Positions 14,569 through 23,602 of a stretch of DNA of 64,000 nt are shown one piece after another (the first letter of the stretch is position 1; every line of letters begins with the position of its first letter). Below the pieces are notes generated by a model. That model saw nothing but the letters and a program-made list of their open reading frames with translations. It did no database searches and was not told the origin of the DNA. Origin of the DNA: M0027 sp021713415 (GTDB lineage Bacteria > Pseudomonadota > Gammaproteobacteria > Francisellales > Francisellaceae); contig JAKJJQ010000014.1 in assembly GCA_021713415.1 (NCBI GenBank), positions 1 to 64,000 on the forward strand, read 5' to 3'. Made by a program: the position numbers and the translations under genes.

Positions 14569-15948
14569 ATGAAAGAATCTAATACATTTATATACTTTGT
14601 TGCCGTAATTGCTGGAATGGGGGGGTTATTATTTGGATTCGATACAGGTATTATTGCAGATGGGCAATGGCAGATTACACATCAATTTAATTTAACTTCA
14701 TGGCAGTGGTCAACGGTTGTTAGTGCAACAGTTTTAGGCGCATTTTTAGGCGCATTGTTCTGTGGTAGAATGGCCGATTATATTGGACGGCGTAAGACAT
14801 TAATTGTCATTTCATGTGTATTTATTATTGGTACTTTAATTGCAGCATTTTCTATCGATTGGTATAGCTTATTATTGGGGCGCTTTATTTTAGGTATTTG
14901 TATTGGTATTGCTTCGTTTGCTTCGCCTTTATTTATCTCTGAAGTTGCTCCTATGCATATTCGTGGTAAATTGGTTTTATTTAATAGTGTGGCAATTACA
15001 GGTGGTGAAGCTGTTTCTTTTTTAGTAGGTTATCTATTACATGATTTAAGCCCTTCAAGTTGGCGTTTAATGTTTTTTATTGGTGTTATTCCGCCAATTT
15101 TATTATTGATTGGGCTTAAGTTTATGCCAAGATCCCCTCGCTGGGTTGCTTCCAAATACGGTATAGAGCAAGCAAGAAAAATTTTAAAGAAGATTCGTTT
15201 AGATGATGATGAAGTTGAAAAAGAGTTATCAGAAATTGCTCATGCGTTGGCAATTAAAAAGAATACAAAATATCGGGCAATTTTTAGAAAGCCGATTAGA
15301 AAAGTTGTTCTAATTGGGGTTGCGCTTGGGGTATTACAACAGGTAGCGGGTATTAACATTATTATGTATTATGGTCCTTTTGTATTTAATGAAGCAGGCT
15401 TTAGTCAGAATATTTCTTTATTTGCTACATTTATTATGGGTTTAGTTAATACGGTATTTACGATTGTTGCACTATTTACGGTTGATAAGGTTGGTAGGCG
15501 TCCATTATTAATTGGTGGGTCACTAATTGCAGGATTGTCATTACTTGCACTAGCATGGCATCAGTTTAATCCGCACTTAAGTCCATGGATTGCATTTTTT
15601 AGCGTGATGGTTTATATGATGGCTTTTGCGGTGAGTTTAGGTTGTATTTTTTGGTTAATGATTTCTGAACTTTACCCTACTCGAATAAGAGGTGCTGCGA
15701 TGAGCTTTGCAACGGCAATACAATGGCTAGCAAACTTTGTAGTATCACTTTGTTTTTTACCATTATTTGGTGTGTTAGGTGGTGGTTATACTATGCTTAT
15801 CTTTGCTATTTTTTGTTTTTGCTCAGTGATATTTGGCTTGGTCATTTTACCAGAGACAAAAGGTGTATCATTGGAGCTAATTGAAGAGAATCTTCAAGCA
15901 GGTGTTTCATCAAGACAATTGGGTGAGAAACAAGCAAATCTTAACTAA
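14569..15948 (+). CDS. iolT: Sugar-porter MFS permease, probable myo-inositol transporter
   Basis: This 459-residue inner-membrane symporter has 12 hydrophobic segments. It carries the sugar-porter signatures GGLLFGFDTGII (helix 1), GRMADYIGRRK (loop 2-3), QQVAGINIIMYYGP (helix 7), DKVGRRPLL (loop 8-9) and PETKGVSLELIE (C-terminus). Its place as first gene of a complete inositol catabolic operon makes inositol the likely substrate, as for IolT of other bacteria. The iolT assignment rests on context; sequence alone says proton-coupled sugar/polyol porter. Confidence 0.85.
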   Translation: MKESNTFIYFVAVIAGMGGLLFGFDTGIIADGQWQITHQFNLTSWQWSTVVSATVLGAFLGALFCGRMADYIGRRKTLIVISCVFIIGTLIAAFSIDWYSLLLGRFILGICIGIASFASPLFISEVAPMHIRGKLVLFNSVAITGGEAVSFLVGYLLHDLSPSSWRLMFFIGVIPPILLLIGLKFMPRSPRWVASKYGIEQARKILKKIRLDDDEVEKELSEIAHALAIKKNTKYRAIFRKPIRKVVLIGVALGVLQQVAGINIIMYYGPFVFNEAGFSQNISLFATFIMGLVNTVFTIVALFTVDKVGRRPLLIGGSLIAGLSLLALAWHQFNPHLSPWIAFFSVMVYMMAFAVSLGCIFWLMISELYPTRIRGAAMSFATAIQWLANFVVSLCFLPLFGVLGGGYTMLIFAIFCFCSVIFGLVILPETKGVSLELIEENLQAGVSSRQLGEKQANLN

Positions 15949-15979
15949 ATAAAAATCAAATTAACAATGAGGTTAATTT

Positions 15980-16957
15980 ATGAAATTAGGCTTAATTGGT
16001 ACAGGGCGTATAGGGCAAGTTCATGTGCATCATATCAAACAGTATTTAAAAGGCTATACAGTTACGCATGCTTATGATCCGTTTGGTGATGATAAATGGT
16101 TTCAGGAAAATCATATTGAAAGAGTTGATTCGACAGAGATATTGGTTAAACAAGCAATTGATGCTGTATTAATATGCTCTCCATCGACAGAACATATTGC
16201 ACAAATTATTTTAGCGGCAGAGCATAAAAAACATATATTTTGTGAAAAGCCAATTGGACTTGATATTGATCAAATTGAACTGGCATTAAAAGCTGTAAAC
16301 CAGCACCAAATTAAATTACAGGTTGGCTTTAACAGGCGTTTTGATCCAACATTTGCTCAACTACAAAGCCAGATTAATGATAAGGTTAAAGTACCTCAAA
16401 TTATTCGTATTACTTCAAGAGATCCAGCTGCACCACCTGAAGAATATATTAAAAAATCAGGTGGTATATTTTTAGATATGGCAATTCATGACTTTGATAT
16501 GGCGCGTTTTCTAGCAGGTAGCGAGGCAGTGGAAGTTTATGCAACAGGTTCCTGTTTAGTTAATCCTGTATTTGCCCAGTATGATGATGTTGATACGGCA
16601 ATGATTCAGTTAAAATTTGCAAATGGCGCCTTAGGAGTTATAGATAATTCAAGACAAGCTGTTTATGGCTATGATCAGCGTATTGAAGTATTTTCAAATC
16701 ATGCACTACTACAGGCAGAGAATCAGCTAATTAATTATCTTGAATGTTATGCTACTGATGTAATTGAAAAACCGGTATTAAAAAACTTTTTCTTAGAGCG
16801 TTATAAGGATGCTTATATTAATCAGTTTAAAGCGTTTTTTGATTCACTTGAAAATGATAAAGCAACTCAAGTATCTGGTTTTGATGGACTGCAAGCAGTA
16901 AAAATTGCAAAAGCAGCACAGAAATCGTTTGAGCTGAAAAAGCCGGTGAGGGTCTAA
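15980..16957 (+). CDS. iolG: Inositol 2-dehydrogenase (Gfo/Idh/MocA family), copy 1
   Basis: This NAD-dependent enzyme would oxidise myo-inositol to 2-keto-myo-inositol (scyllo-inosose). The N-terminal Rossmann motif is LIGTGRIGQVHV at 4-15; FCEKPIGLD is the Gfo/Idh/MocA EKP motif with the catalytic Lys. QVGFNRRFDP and FLDMAIHDFDMARF (H/D catalytic region) are IolG-like. It has 325 residues. It lies 31 bases after the transporter and 3 bases before iolC. A second paralogue is at 22564; one may act on another inositol isomer (scyllo or chiro). Confidence 0.88.
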   Translation: MKLGLIGTGRIGQVHVHHIKQYLKGYTVTHAYDPFGDDKWFQENHIERVDSTEILVKQAIDAVLICSPSTEHIAQIILAAEHKKHIFCEKPIGLDIDQIELALKAVNQHQIKLQVGFNRRFDPTFAQLQSQINDKVKVPQIIRITSRDPAAPPEEYIKKSGGIFLDMAIHDFDMARFLAGSEAVEVYATGSCLVNPVFAQYDDVDTAMIQLKFANGALGVIDNSRQAVYGYDQRIEVFSNHALLQAENQLINYLECYATDVIEKPVLKNFFLERYKDAYINQFKAFFDSLENDKATQVSGFDGLQAVKIAKAAQKSFELKKPVRV

Positions 16958-16960
16958 TTA

Positions 16961-18886
16961 ATGTCAGATGATATATTTCAAGCAGATCAAAATAGAGCCT
17001 ATGATTTAATTTGTATGGGACGTGTTGGCGTTGATCTATATGCAGAGCAAATCGATGCTCCCCTAAGAGATGTCCAAAGCTTTAAAAAATATTTAGGTGG
17101 CTCTCCAGGTAATATTAGTGTGGGAGCTGCGCGCTTAGGTTTAAAATCATTTTTATTTTCAGGTGTTGGCAAAGATGAAATGGGCCAATTTCTCAAACAA
17201 AAATTAGAACATGAAAATGTTGATACACAACTATTACAAGAATATTCAAACCACTTAACAGCTTTAGTGATTTTAGGTGTGCAGCCGCCAAGTACTTTCC
17301 CATTAATATTTTATCGTAATGATTGTGCAGATATGCAACTAAAACCAGAAGATGTTAATGAGTCTATCATTGCTCAAACAAAGGCATTTCAGTTCTCTGG
17401 TACAGGTATCTCAACAGAATCAATGCGACAAACCACTCAAAAAGCACTTTCTTTATGTCAGAGACATCAAACTCAAATAGTTTTAGATGTTGATTATCGT
17501 CCAGTATTATGGAATTTGGTTGCTAAAGGTGAGGGTGAGCTTAGATTTAAAAAAAATAAAGAGGTAACAAAGCATTATCAAGAATTTTTACCTTATTGTG
17601 ATTTAATTGTCGGTACAGATGAAGAGTTATGTATTGCAGCAGGGGTTGATGATCCTTATCAAGCAATTAAAATTATTCAGGATATGTCAAAGGCAGATAT
17701 TGTTTTTAAAACAGGGTTAAAAGGTAGTGAAGTTCATTTATATGCTAATAAAAAAGTTATTAAAGCAGAGGCATTTATAGTTGATGTATTTAATACGCTA
17801 GGTGCTGGTGATGCTTATATGAGTGGTTTATTAGCTGGTTTATTAAAAGGTGAAACCTGGCAGGTTGCTTTAAGTTATGCTAATGCTTCAGGCGCAATTG
17901 TTTGTGCTCGTCATGGCTGTGCGCCAGCAATTCCAGATTTAAAAGAATTAAACTATTTTATTTCTCAGTACAAAAAAATAGGTCAAGCTGTTTTAAGTGA
18001 TCCAATTTTAGAACGAATGCATCAACGAGTAACTATAGGTAAACCATCTGATTATCCATTGGCATTACTTGCCTATGACCATCGTTGGCAATTTGAGAAG
18101 GTATGTGATGAAAACAATTTGAGTTATCAAAAAATTAAAGATTTTAAGCGACTTGTTTATCAAGGGTTTAAACAAGTGAACTCAAGTTATAAAGGACAGC
18201 AGCGGCTAGGTATTATCTGTGACCCAGTCTATGGTAAAGATGTTTTACGAGAAGCAACGAATGATGGTGTATTTGCGCTAGCGCCGATTGAAGCATCGAA
18301 TATTGACTTAATCCAATGGTTAGAAGAAGGCAAGTCAGCCTATGAAATTTTAAATACTCAACCTCAACAGTGGGGTGTAAAAGTCTTATGGAAATATCAT
18401 AGAAACTGTAATTTAGATATGAAAAAATGGCAGTTAATGAAACTTAAGTCTTTATATCAAGCATGTTGTTCGCTGGAAAGAAAGTTAATGTTGGAACTTA
18501 TTATTCCAAATGAATTTGAGTTGACAGCAGAGGCAATAAAAGATGCCATTGAAGAAGTATATCAAGCATCAGTTTATCCTTTTTGGTGGAAGTTGCAAAT
18601 GGTTGATAGCCAATCACAGTGGCAATTAATTGATAAAACTATCTTAGGCTATGACCCTTATGCGCGAATTATCATTTTAGGTGGGCAAGCAAAATCAATA
18701 GAAGTCTATAAAGAAGATTTTAACTTGTTGAAAAGTAGCCAATTGGTTAATGGGTTTGCATTTGGTCGCAGTATTTTCTGGGAAGCTTGGCTATTATATG
18801 CCCAAAATAAACTGACTGAAGATGAAGTGATCATTCAAATTGCTAAGCGTTATGAAACTATTTTACAGATGTGGGCAGACAGTTAG
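16961..18886 (+). CDS. iolC: IolC: 5-dehydro-2-deoxygluconokinase with fused aldolase-type (DUF2090) domain
   Basis: The N-terminal ~330 residues are a PfkB-type sugar kinase: DLICMGRVGVDLYAEQ, KKYLGGSPGNIS..AARLG and NTLGAGDAYMSGLL with the catalytic Asp and anion hole. The remaining ~300 residues (from ~LALLAYDHRWQFEK) match the DUF2090 domain found fused to IolC in many proteobacteria and annotated as 5-dehydro-2-deoxyphosphogluconate aldolase. One 641-residue protein could therefore phosphorylate DKG and split DKGP to dihydroxyacetone phosphate and malonate semialdehyde. No separate iolJ is present, consistent with this. Confidence 0.9.
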   Translation: MSDDIFQADQNRAYDLICMGRVGVDLYAEQIDAPLRDVQSFKKYLGGSPGNISVGAARLGLKSFLFSGVGKDEMGQFLKQKLEHENVDTQLLQEYSNHLTALVILGVQPPSTFPLIFYRNDCADMQLKPEDVNESIIAQTKAFQFSGTGISTESMRQTTQKALSLCQRHQTQIVLDVDYRPVLWNLVAKGEGELRFKKNKEVTKHYQEFLPYCDLIVGTDEELCIAAGVDDPYQAIKIIQDMSKADIVFKTGLKGSEVHLYANKKVIKAEAFIVDVFNTLGAGDAYMSGLLAGLLKGETWQVALSYANASGAIVCARHGCAPAIPDLKELNYFISQYKKIGQAVLSDPILERMHQRVTIGKPSDYPLALLAYDHRWQFEKVCDENNLSYQKIKDFKRLVYQGFKQVNSSYKGQQRLGIICDPVYGKDVLREATNDGVFALAPIEASNIDLIQWLEEGKSAYEILNTQPQQWGVKVLWKYHRNCNLDMKKWQLMKLKSLYQACCSLERKLMLELIIPNEFELTAEAIKDAIEEVYQASVYPFWWKLQMVDSQSQWQLIDKTILGYDPYARIIILGGQAKSIEVYKEDFNLLKSSQLVNGFAFGRSIFWEAWLLYAQNKLTEDEVIIQIAKRYETILQMWADS

Positions 18887-18922
18887 TTAAAATTAATCAT
18901 TATTATTCTTTGGAGTATTATT

Positions 18923-19744
18923 ATGTCAGAAATTGATCCAATTATTCATCAAAGTAGTCCATATATGAATGGCTATAACTCAATCGTTGAAATTAATGAT
19001 GTTTATAAAACCGGTATGAACTTTGGCATACTTCATCTAAAACAAGGAGAAGTTTATGATTTAAGTTCTACATTAGAAAGTGCTTATTTATTAATGACAG
19101 GTCAAGTAGAGTTTGACTATTTAAATAAGCGCTATCAAGCATTTAGAACGAGCTATTTTGATCAAGAACCTATTGTATTGCATTTATGTGCAAATGATAA
19201 AGCACAAGTGATTGCTAAAACCGATTGTGAAATTATGGTGATGCAAACAGAGAATGGGCAAAAATTTAAATCAATGGTTTTTGATGGTAGTAATATGCTT
19301 GAATCTGAGCGTCGAGGAAAAGGATTATTAGATGATGCTTCTTACCGTATTGTTAGAACGGTATTTGATACAAGAAACCGCCCTGAATCAAACCTAGTTG
19401 TTGGTGAAATTATTACCTTTTCAGGACATTGGTCAAGTACGCCTCCACACTATCACAAACAGCCTGAAATCTACTATTATCGATTTTCTGAACCACAAGG
19501 GTTTGCTATTGGTGAGGATGGTGAGCATATCCGCAGGATTCGTCAAAATGATACGATGGTGATATTAGATGAAAAAGAACATGCTCATAGTAGTGCGCCT
19601 GGCTATGCATTATATACTTTATGGTTTATTAAGCATCTAGAAAACAATCCTTATATTATCCCAACATTTAAAAAAGACCATGATTGGGCGCGTCATGAAA
19701 GTGCTAATTTACGTGTTTGGAAACCATTAGAAGATATAGAATAA
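18923..19744 (+). CDS. iolB: 5-deoxy-glucuronate isomerase IolB
   Basis: IolB converts 5-deoxy-D-glucuronate to 2-deoxy-5-keto-D-gluconate. The 273-residue bicupin has VGEIITFSGHWSSTPPHYH and the paired metal-binding His/Glu region (HKQPEIYYYRF, then EHAHSSAPGYALYTLWF). The length is normal for IolB. It lies 36 bases after iolC and 19 before iolD in the same operon. Confidence 0.94.
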   Translation: MSEIDPIIHQSSPYMNGYNSIVEINDVYKTGMNFGILHLKQGEVYDLSSTLESAYLLMTGQVEFDYLNKRYQAFRTSYFDQEPIVLHLCANDKAQVIAKTDCEIMVMQTENGQKFKSMVFDGSNMLESERRGKGLLDDASYRIVRTVFDTRNRPESNLVVGEIITFSGHWSSTPPHYHKQPEIYYYRFSEPQGFAIGEDGEHIRRIRQNDTMVILDEKEHAHSSAPGYALYTLWFIKHLENNPYIIPTFKKDHDWARHESANLRVWKPLEDIE

Positions 19745-19763
19745 GCGTTGAAGGGTTTTATTA

Positions 19764-21635
19764 ATGGAGAAAGCAGTTAGATTAACTACAGCTCAAGCAT
19801 TACTACGATTTTTATCACAACAATATATTGTGCTAGATGGTAATGAATATCAGTTTGTTCAAGGCATGTTTAATATTTTTGGCCATGGTAATGTGACAGG
19901 TATCGGTGAAGCTTTGGAATATGATGCTTATGGAATCAAAAGTATAAGAGGTAATAATGAACAAGGTATGGCACATGCAGCAATTGCCTATGCAAAGCAA
20001 AGAAATCGATTAGGCATTATTGCCTGTACTTCTTCAATTGGCCCTGGTGCATTAAATATGGTTACTGCCGCAGGTGTTGCAACATCAAATCGACTACCAC
20101 TGTTGCTTTTACCTGGGGATATTTTTGCTGACCGTCAGCCAGATCCAGTACTACAACAAATTGAGCAAGCATATGATTATAATATAACGGCAAATGATGC
20201 ATTTAAACCTGTCAGTAAATATTGGGATAGAATCAGTCGTCCTGAGATGCTAATGACAGCTTGTATTAATGTAATGAGGGTATTAACAGACCCAGCTGAA
20301 ACAGGTGCTGTTATTTTATCTTTGCCTCAGGATGTGCAGTCAGAAGCTTATGATTATCCCGAGTATTTCTTTAAGAAAAGGTTATGGCATCTAGATCGTC
20401 AATTACCTGCAGATCGAGCGATTAATCAAGTAGCAGCGTTATTAAAAAATGCGAATAATCCAATGATTATTTGTGGCGGTGGTGTTCAGTATGCTTTTGC
20501 TTGTGAAACATTAGCACAGTTTGCATTAAAACATAAAATTGCAGTAACAGAGACTCAAGCAGGTAAAAGTGCGCTATCTTGGCAGCATCCATTTAATTTA
20601 GGAGGTATTGGTACGACAGGTACACAAGCTGCTAATCAATTAGCCAAAGAAGCCGATGTTATTTTAGCGGTTGGTACACGTCTACAGGACTTTACAACAG
20701 CATCAAAATGGCTTTATGCCAATGCCGAAATAATTCAAATTAATGTTAATACTATGGATGCCTATAAAATGGATGCTATTGCACTTAAAGGTGATGCTAA
20801 GATTGTATTAGAGCAGTTATCTAAAGCATTAGATGGCGATGAAACAAGTTTGGATTATCAGCAAAAAATAGCCATGTATCAACAGAATTGGAATGAGGAA
20901 GTTGATCGTTTATATCACAAAGAAACATCAACGGGAAAATTAAGCCAGTTGCAGGTTTTAGGTGTTTTGAATGAATTTGTTCAGCCAGATGATACAGTGA
21001 TTTGTGCAGCAGGTAGTCTACCAGGTGATTTGCATAGGCTATGGCGCTGTAAAAAACCTAAAGATTATCACTTAGAGTATGCTTTTTCTTGCATGGGCTA
21101 TGAAGTTGCAGCAGGCTTAGGCGTGGCTTTAGCAAAGGAAAGTGAGGGGATTTCAGGCTGTCCTTATGTCATTGTAGGTGATGGCAGTTATTTGATGCTT
21201 CATTCTGAAATAGTAACAGCAATTCAAGAGCGTAAAAAATTTATTATTATTCTACTCGATAATTCTGGCTTTCATTGTATTAATAATCTTCAGATGGGAC
21301 ATGGCAGTGAAGGGTTTTGTACAGAGCTAAGATATAGAGATAATCAAGGGCGATATCAGGGTGAAACCATTCCAATCGATTTTGCACTCTATGCACAAGC
21401 TTTAGGTGCTAAATCATATAAAGCCAACACGATAGATGAATTAAAAAATGCATTAGAAGACTCTAAGTTACAGCAGCAAGTTATACTAATTGAAGTAAAA
21501 GTTGAAGCAAAAACCATGTCTGATGGTTATGAATCATGGTGGCGAGTGGGTGTTGCTGAACAGTCAAATGCACAAAGTGTTTCAGAAGCTTCTGAAACAA
21601 TGCAAGTTGAATTAGAAAAAGTACGCAAGTATTAA
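19764..21635 (+). CDS. iolD: 3D-(3,5/4)-trihydroxycyclohexane-1,2-dione hydrolase IolD
   Basis: This ThDP-dependent enzyme opens the diketo ring to 5-deoxy-glucuronate. Evidence includes the N-terminal Pyr domain with GNNEQGMAHAAIAYAK (activating Glu), a central domain (NPMIICGGGVQYA) and a C-terminal PP domain with the ThDP-Mg motif VGDGSYLMLHSEI...N at ~residues 471-500. IolD hallmarks are FVQGMFNIFGHGNVTGIGEAL near the start and ESWWRVGVAEQS near the end. Its 623 residues are standard. It sits between iolB and iolE. Confidence 0.95.
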   Translation: MEKAVRLTTAQALLRFLSQQYIVLDGNEYQFVQGMFNIFGHGNVTGIGEALEYDAYGIKSIRGNNEQGMAHAAIAYAKQRNRLGIIACTSSIGPGALNMVTAAGVATSNRLPLLLLPGDIFADRQPDPVLQQIEQAYDYNITANDAFKPVSKYWDRISRPEMLMTACINVMRVLTDPAETGAVILSLPQDVQSEAYDYPEYFFKKRLWHLDRQLPADRAINQVAALLKNANNPMIICGGGVQYAFACETLAQFALKHKIAVTETQAGKSALSWQHPFNLGGIGTTGTQAANQLAKEADVILAVGTRLQDFTTASKWLYANAEIIQINVNTMDAYKMDAIALKGDAKIVLEQLSKALDGDETSLDYQQKIAMYQQNWNEEVDRLYHKETSTGKLSQLQVLGVLNEFVQPDDTVICAAGSLPGDLHRLWRCKKPKDYHLEYAFSCMGYEVAAGLGVALAKESEGISGCPYVIVGDGSYLMLHSEIVTAIQERKKFIIILLDNSGFHCINNLQMGHGSEGFCTELRYRDNQGRYQGETIPIDFALYAQALGAKSYKANTIDELKNALEDSKLQQQVILIEVKVEAKTMSDGYESWWRVGVAEQSNAQSVSEASETMQVELEKVRKY

Positions 21636-21651
21636 ATAAAGGTATAATCAT

Positions 21652-22551
21652 ATGACGAAATTCAATCATGTTAAACTTGGCATTTCACCGATTAATTGGA
21701 CGAATGATGATGACCCAAATTTGGGCGGTGATATTGCTTTTGAAACTTGTATTAAAGAGATGAGTCAAGCAGGTTTTCAAGGCACTGAAATAGGAAATAA
21801 ATACCCCAAAGATGCACATAAGTTACGTCATTTTCTTTCTGAGTATCAAATGCAAGTATCAAGTGCTTGGATGAGTACGTTTTTTACAGAAAGTGGACGC
21901 TATCAAGAAACGTTAGAAAATTTTATGCATCACTTATCATTTATGAAAGCAGTTGGTGCTGATGTTATTAATTTATGTGAATGTGGTCATGGTATTCAAC
22001 AAGCTGATTACCCTGTGTTTTCTAGTCATAAGCCAGTCTTTAATCATAAACAGTGGCTGTTATTAATTAATGGTTTACATGAATTAGGAAGGTTGGCTTA
22101 TGATTATCAAATGCGTGTTTCTTATCATTTTCATTTAGGTACGGGTGTTCAAAACCAAGATGAAGTTGATTACTTGATGAAACATACATCACCAAACTTA
22201 CTTGGATTATTACTTGATACAGGGCATGCATATGCAGCGGATATATCGCTAGATTACTTATTTAAGCATTATGGAGCAAGAATTAATCAAGTTCATCTAA
22301 AAGATGTGCGAACAGAAGTCTTAGATCAAGTACATAAAGATCAACTAACATTTATGGATGGAGTAAGAAAAGGCATGTTTACTGTTCCTGGCGATGGCTG
22401 TATTGATTTTGATTTAGTGTTTAAACAATTAGCACAAAAACAATATCAAGGTTGGTTTATTGTCGAGGCAGAGCAAGATCCAGCAAAAGCAAATCCTTTA
22501 GAGTATGCAAATAAAGCCAGGGTGTTTATTAGAGAAAAAACTGGTTTATAA
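21652..22551 (+). CDS. iolE: Myo-inosose-2 dehydratase IolE
   Basis: IolE dehydrates 2-keto-myo-inositol to the diketone used by IolD. The 299-residue TIM barrel of the xylose-isomerase-like superfamily starts LGISPINWTNDD and continues GFQGTEIGNKYP, VSYHFHLGTGVQN, LLLDTGHAYAAD, INQVHLKDVR and FTVPGDGCIDF, with Glu/Asp/His metal ligands in the usual places (terminal IVEAEQDP). It lies 16 bases after iolD and 12 before the second dehydrogenase. Confidence 0.95.
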   Translation: MTKFNHVKLGISPINWTNDDDPNLGGDIAFETCIKEMSQAGFQGTEIGNKYPKDAHKLRHFLSEYQMQVSSAWMSTFFTESGRYQETLENFMHHLSFMKAVGADVINLCECGHGIQQADYPVFSSHKPVFNHKQWLLLINGLHELGRLAYDYQMRVSYHFHLGTGVQNQDEVDYLMKHTSPNLLGLLLDTGHAYAADISLDYLFKHYGARINQVHLKDVRTEVLDQVHKDQLTFMDGVRKGMFTVPGDGCIDFDLVFKQLAQKQYQGWFIVEAEQDPAKANPLEYANKARVFIREKTGL

Positions 22552-22563
22552 AAGGGAATCTTT

Positions 22564-23556
22564 ATGAAAAATATCGTGTTAATTGGTTGTGGTCGTATTG
22601 GTAAAATGCACTTTGATAACTTGGCAATAATTGATAGCATTAATGTAAAGTATATTGTTGATGATTACATTAATGCTGATGATTTTTCTGAGGTAATTGT
22701 TAAAAAGGCATCACAATTAGAAGAAGTATTATCTGATGATCAAGTTGATGCCTGTGTTATCGCTGCATCTTCTAGCGCTCATATTGATTTGATTAAGAAA
22801 GCGATTGACTTTAGAAAGCATATTTTTTGTGAAAAACCGATTTCATTTGATGTCAATGCTTTAAATGAGCTTGCTCATTTAGTTAAAGAAGCAAACCTTA
22901 AACTGCAAGTTGGTCTTAATCGTCGATTTGACCCAGATTTTTTAGCGCTCAAAAATGCAATTGATAAGCAAAAGATTGGCTCTATTCAGATTATTAAGAT
23001 TACTAATCGTGATCCTAGGCGCCTAGATTTGAAATTTGTTGGTAAATCGGGTGGTTTATTTTTTGATTTTAATACTCATGATTTTGATATGGTGCATTTC
23101 TTATCTGGTGAGAGGGTTAAAGAAGTTTATGCTATTGGCGATGCATTGATTGAATCAAATCTTAAAGAGTTAGGTGATATTGATACAACATTAATTACAT
23201 TAAAGTTAGACAGCGGCGCGCTTGTTATGATTGATGCATCTCGTGAAACAAATTTTGGCTATGATCAACGAATTGAAGTATTTGGTTCAAAGGGTATGCT
23301 AAAGGTTGATAATCTTAGCCCAACAAATGTAAGTTGTATTTCATCTAATAACCTGCAACAATCACAACTACCTTATTGGAGCTTTGTTGAGCGCTATCAT
23401 CAAGCATACTTAAATGAATTTAAAGCATTCGCTGATTATTTAAATGCTTCAGATGATGTTGGCTCACCTGTAGGGATCGATGATATGATTCAATCTGTAG
23501 AAGTCGCTATGGCAGTACAACGCTCGTATGATAATAATCAAGCGATTGTGCTTTAA
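22564..23556 (+). CDS. iolG: Inositol 2-dehydrogenase (Gfo/Idh/MocA family), copy 2
   Basis: The 330-residue paralogue of the gene at 15980 shares the same motif order: VLIGCGRIGKMHF at the start, FCEKPISFD, QVGLNRRFDPDF, NRDPRR, GGLFFDFNTHDFDMVHFLSGE and GYDQRIEVFGSKGML. It keeps the catalytic Lys and His/Asp. By eye the two copies look clearly divergent, so this is probably not a recent duplication. It may prefer scyllo- or D-chiro-inositol, or NADP; the sequence alone does not say. Confidence 0.85.
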   Translation: MKNIVLIGCGRIGKMHFDNLAIIDSINVKYIVDDYINADDFSEVIVKKASQLEEVLSDDQVDACVIAASSSAHIDLIKKAIDFRKHIFCEKPISFDVNALNELAHLVKEANLKLQVGLNRRFDPDFLALKNAIDKQKIGSIQIIKITNRDPRRLDLKFVGKSGGLFFDFNTHDFDMVHFLSGERVKEVYAIGDALIESNLKELGDIDTTLITLKLDSGALVMIDASRETNFGYDQRIEVFGSKGMLKVDNLSPTNVSCISSNNLQQSQLPYWSFVERYHQAYLNEFKAFADYLNASDDVGSPVGIDDMIQSVEVAMAVQRSYDNNQAIVL

Positions 23557-23602
23557 GTTTGTGTGTTGGTAAAAGTAAATTTAAGACTCATTGGGAGAGT
23601 GA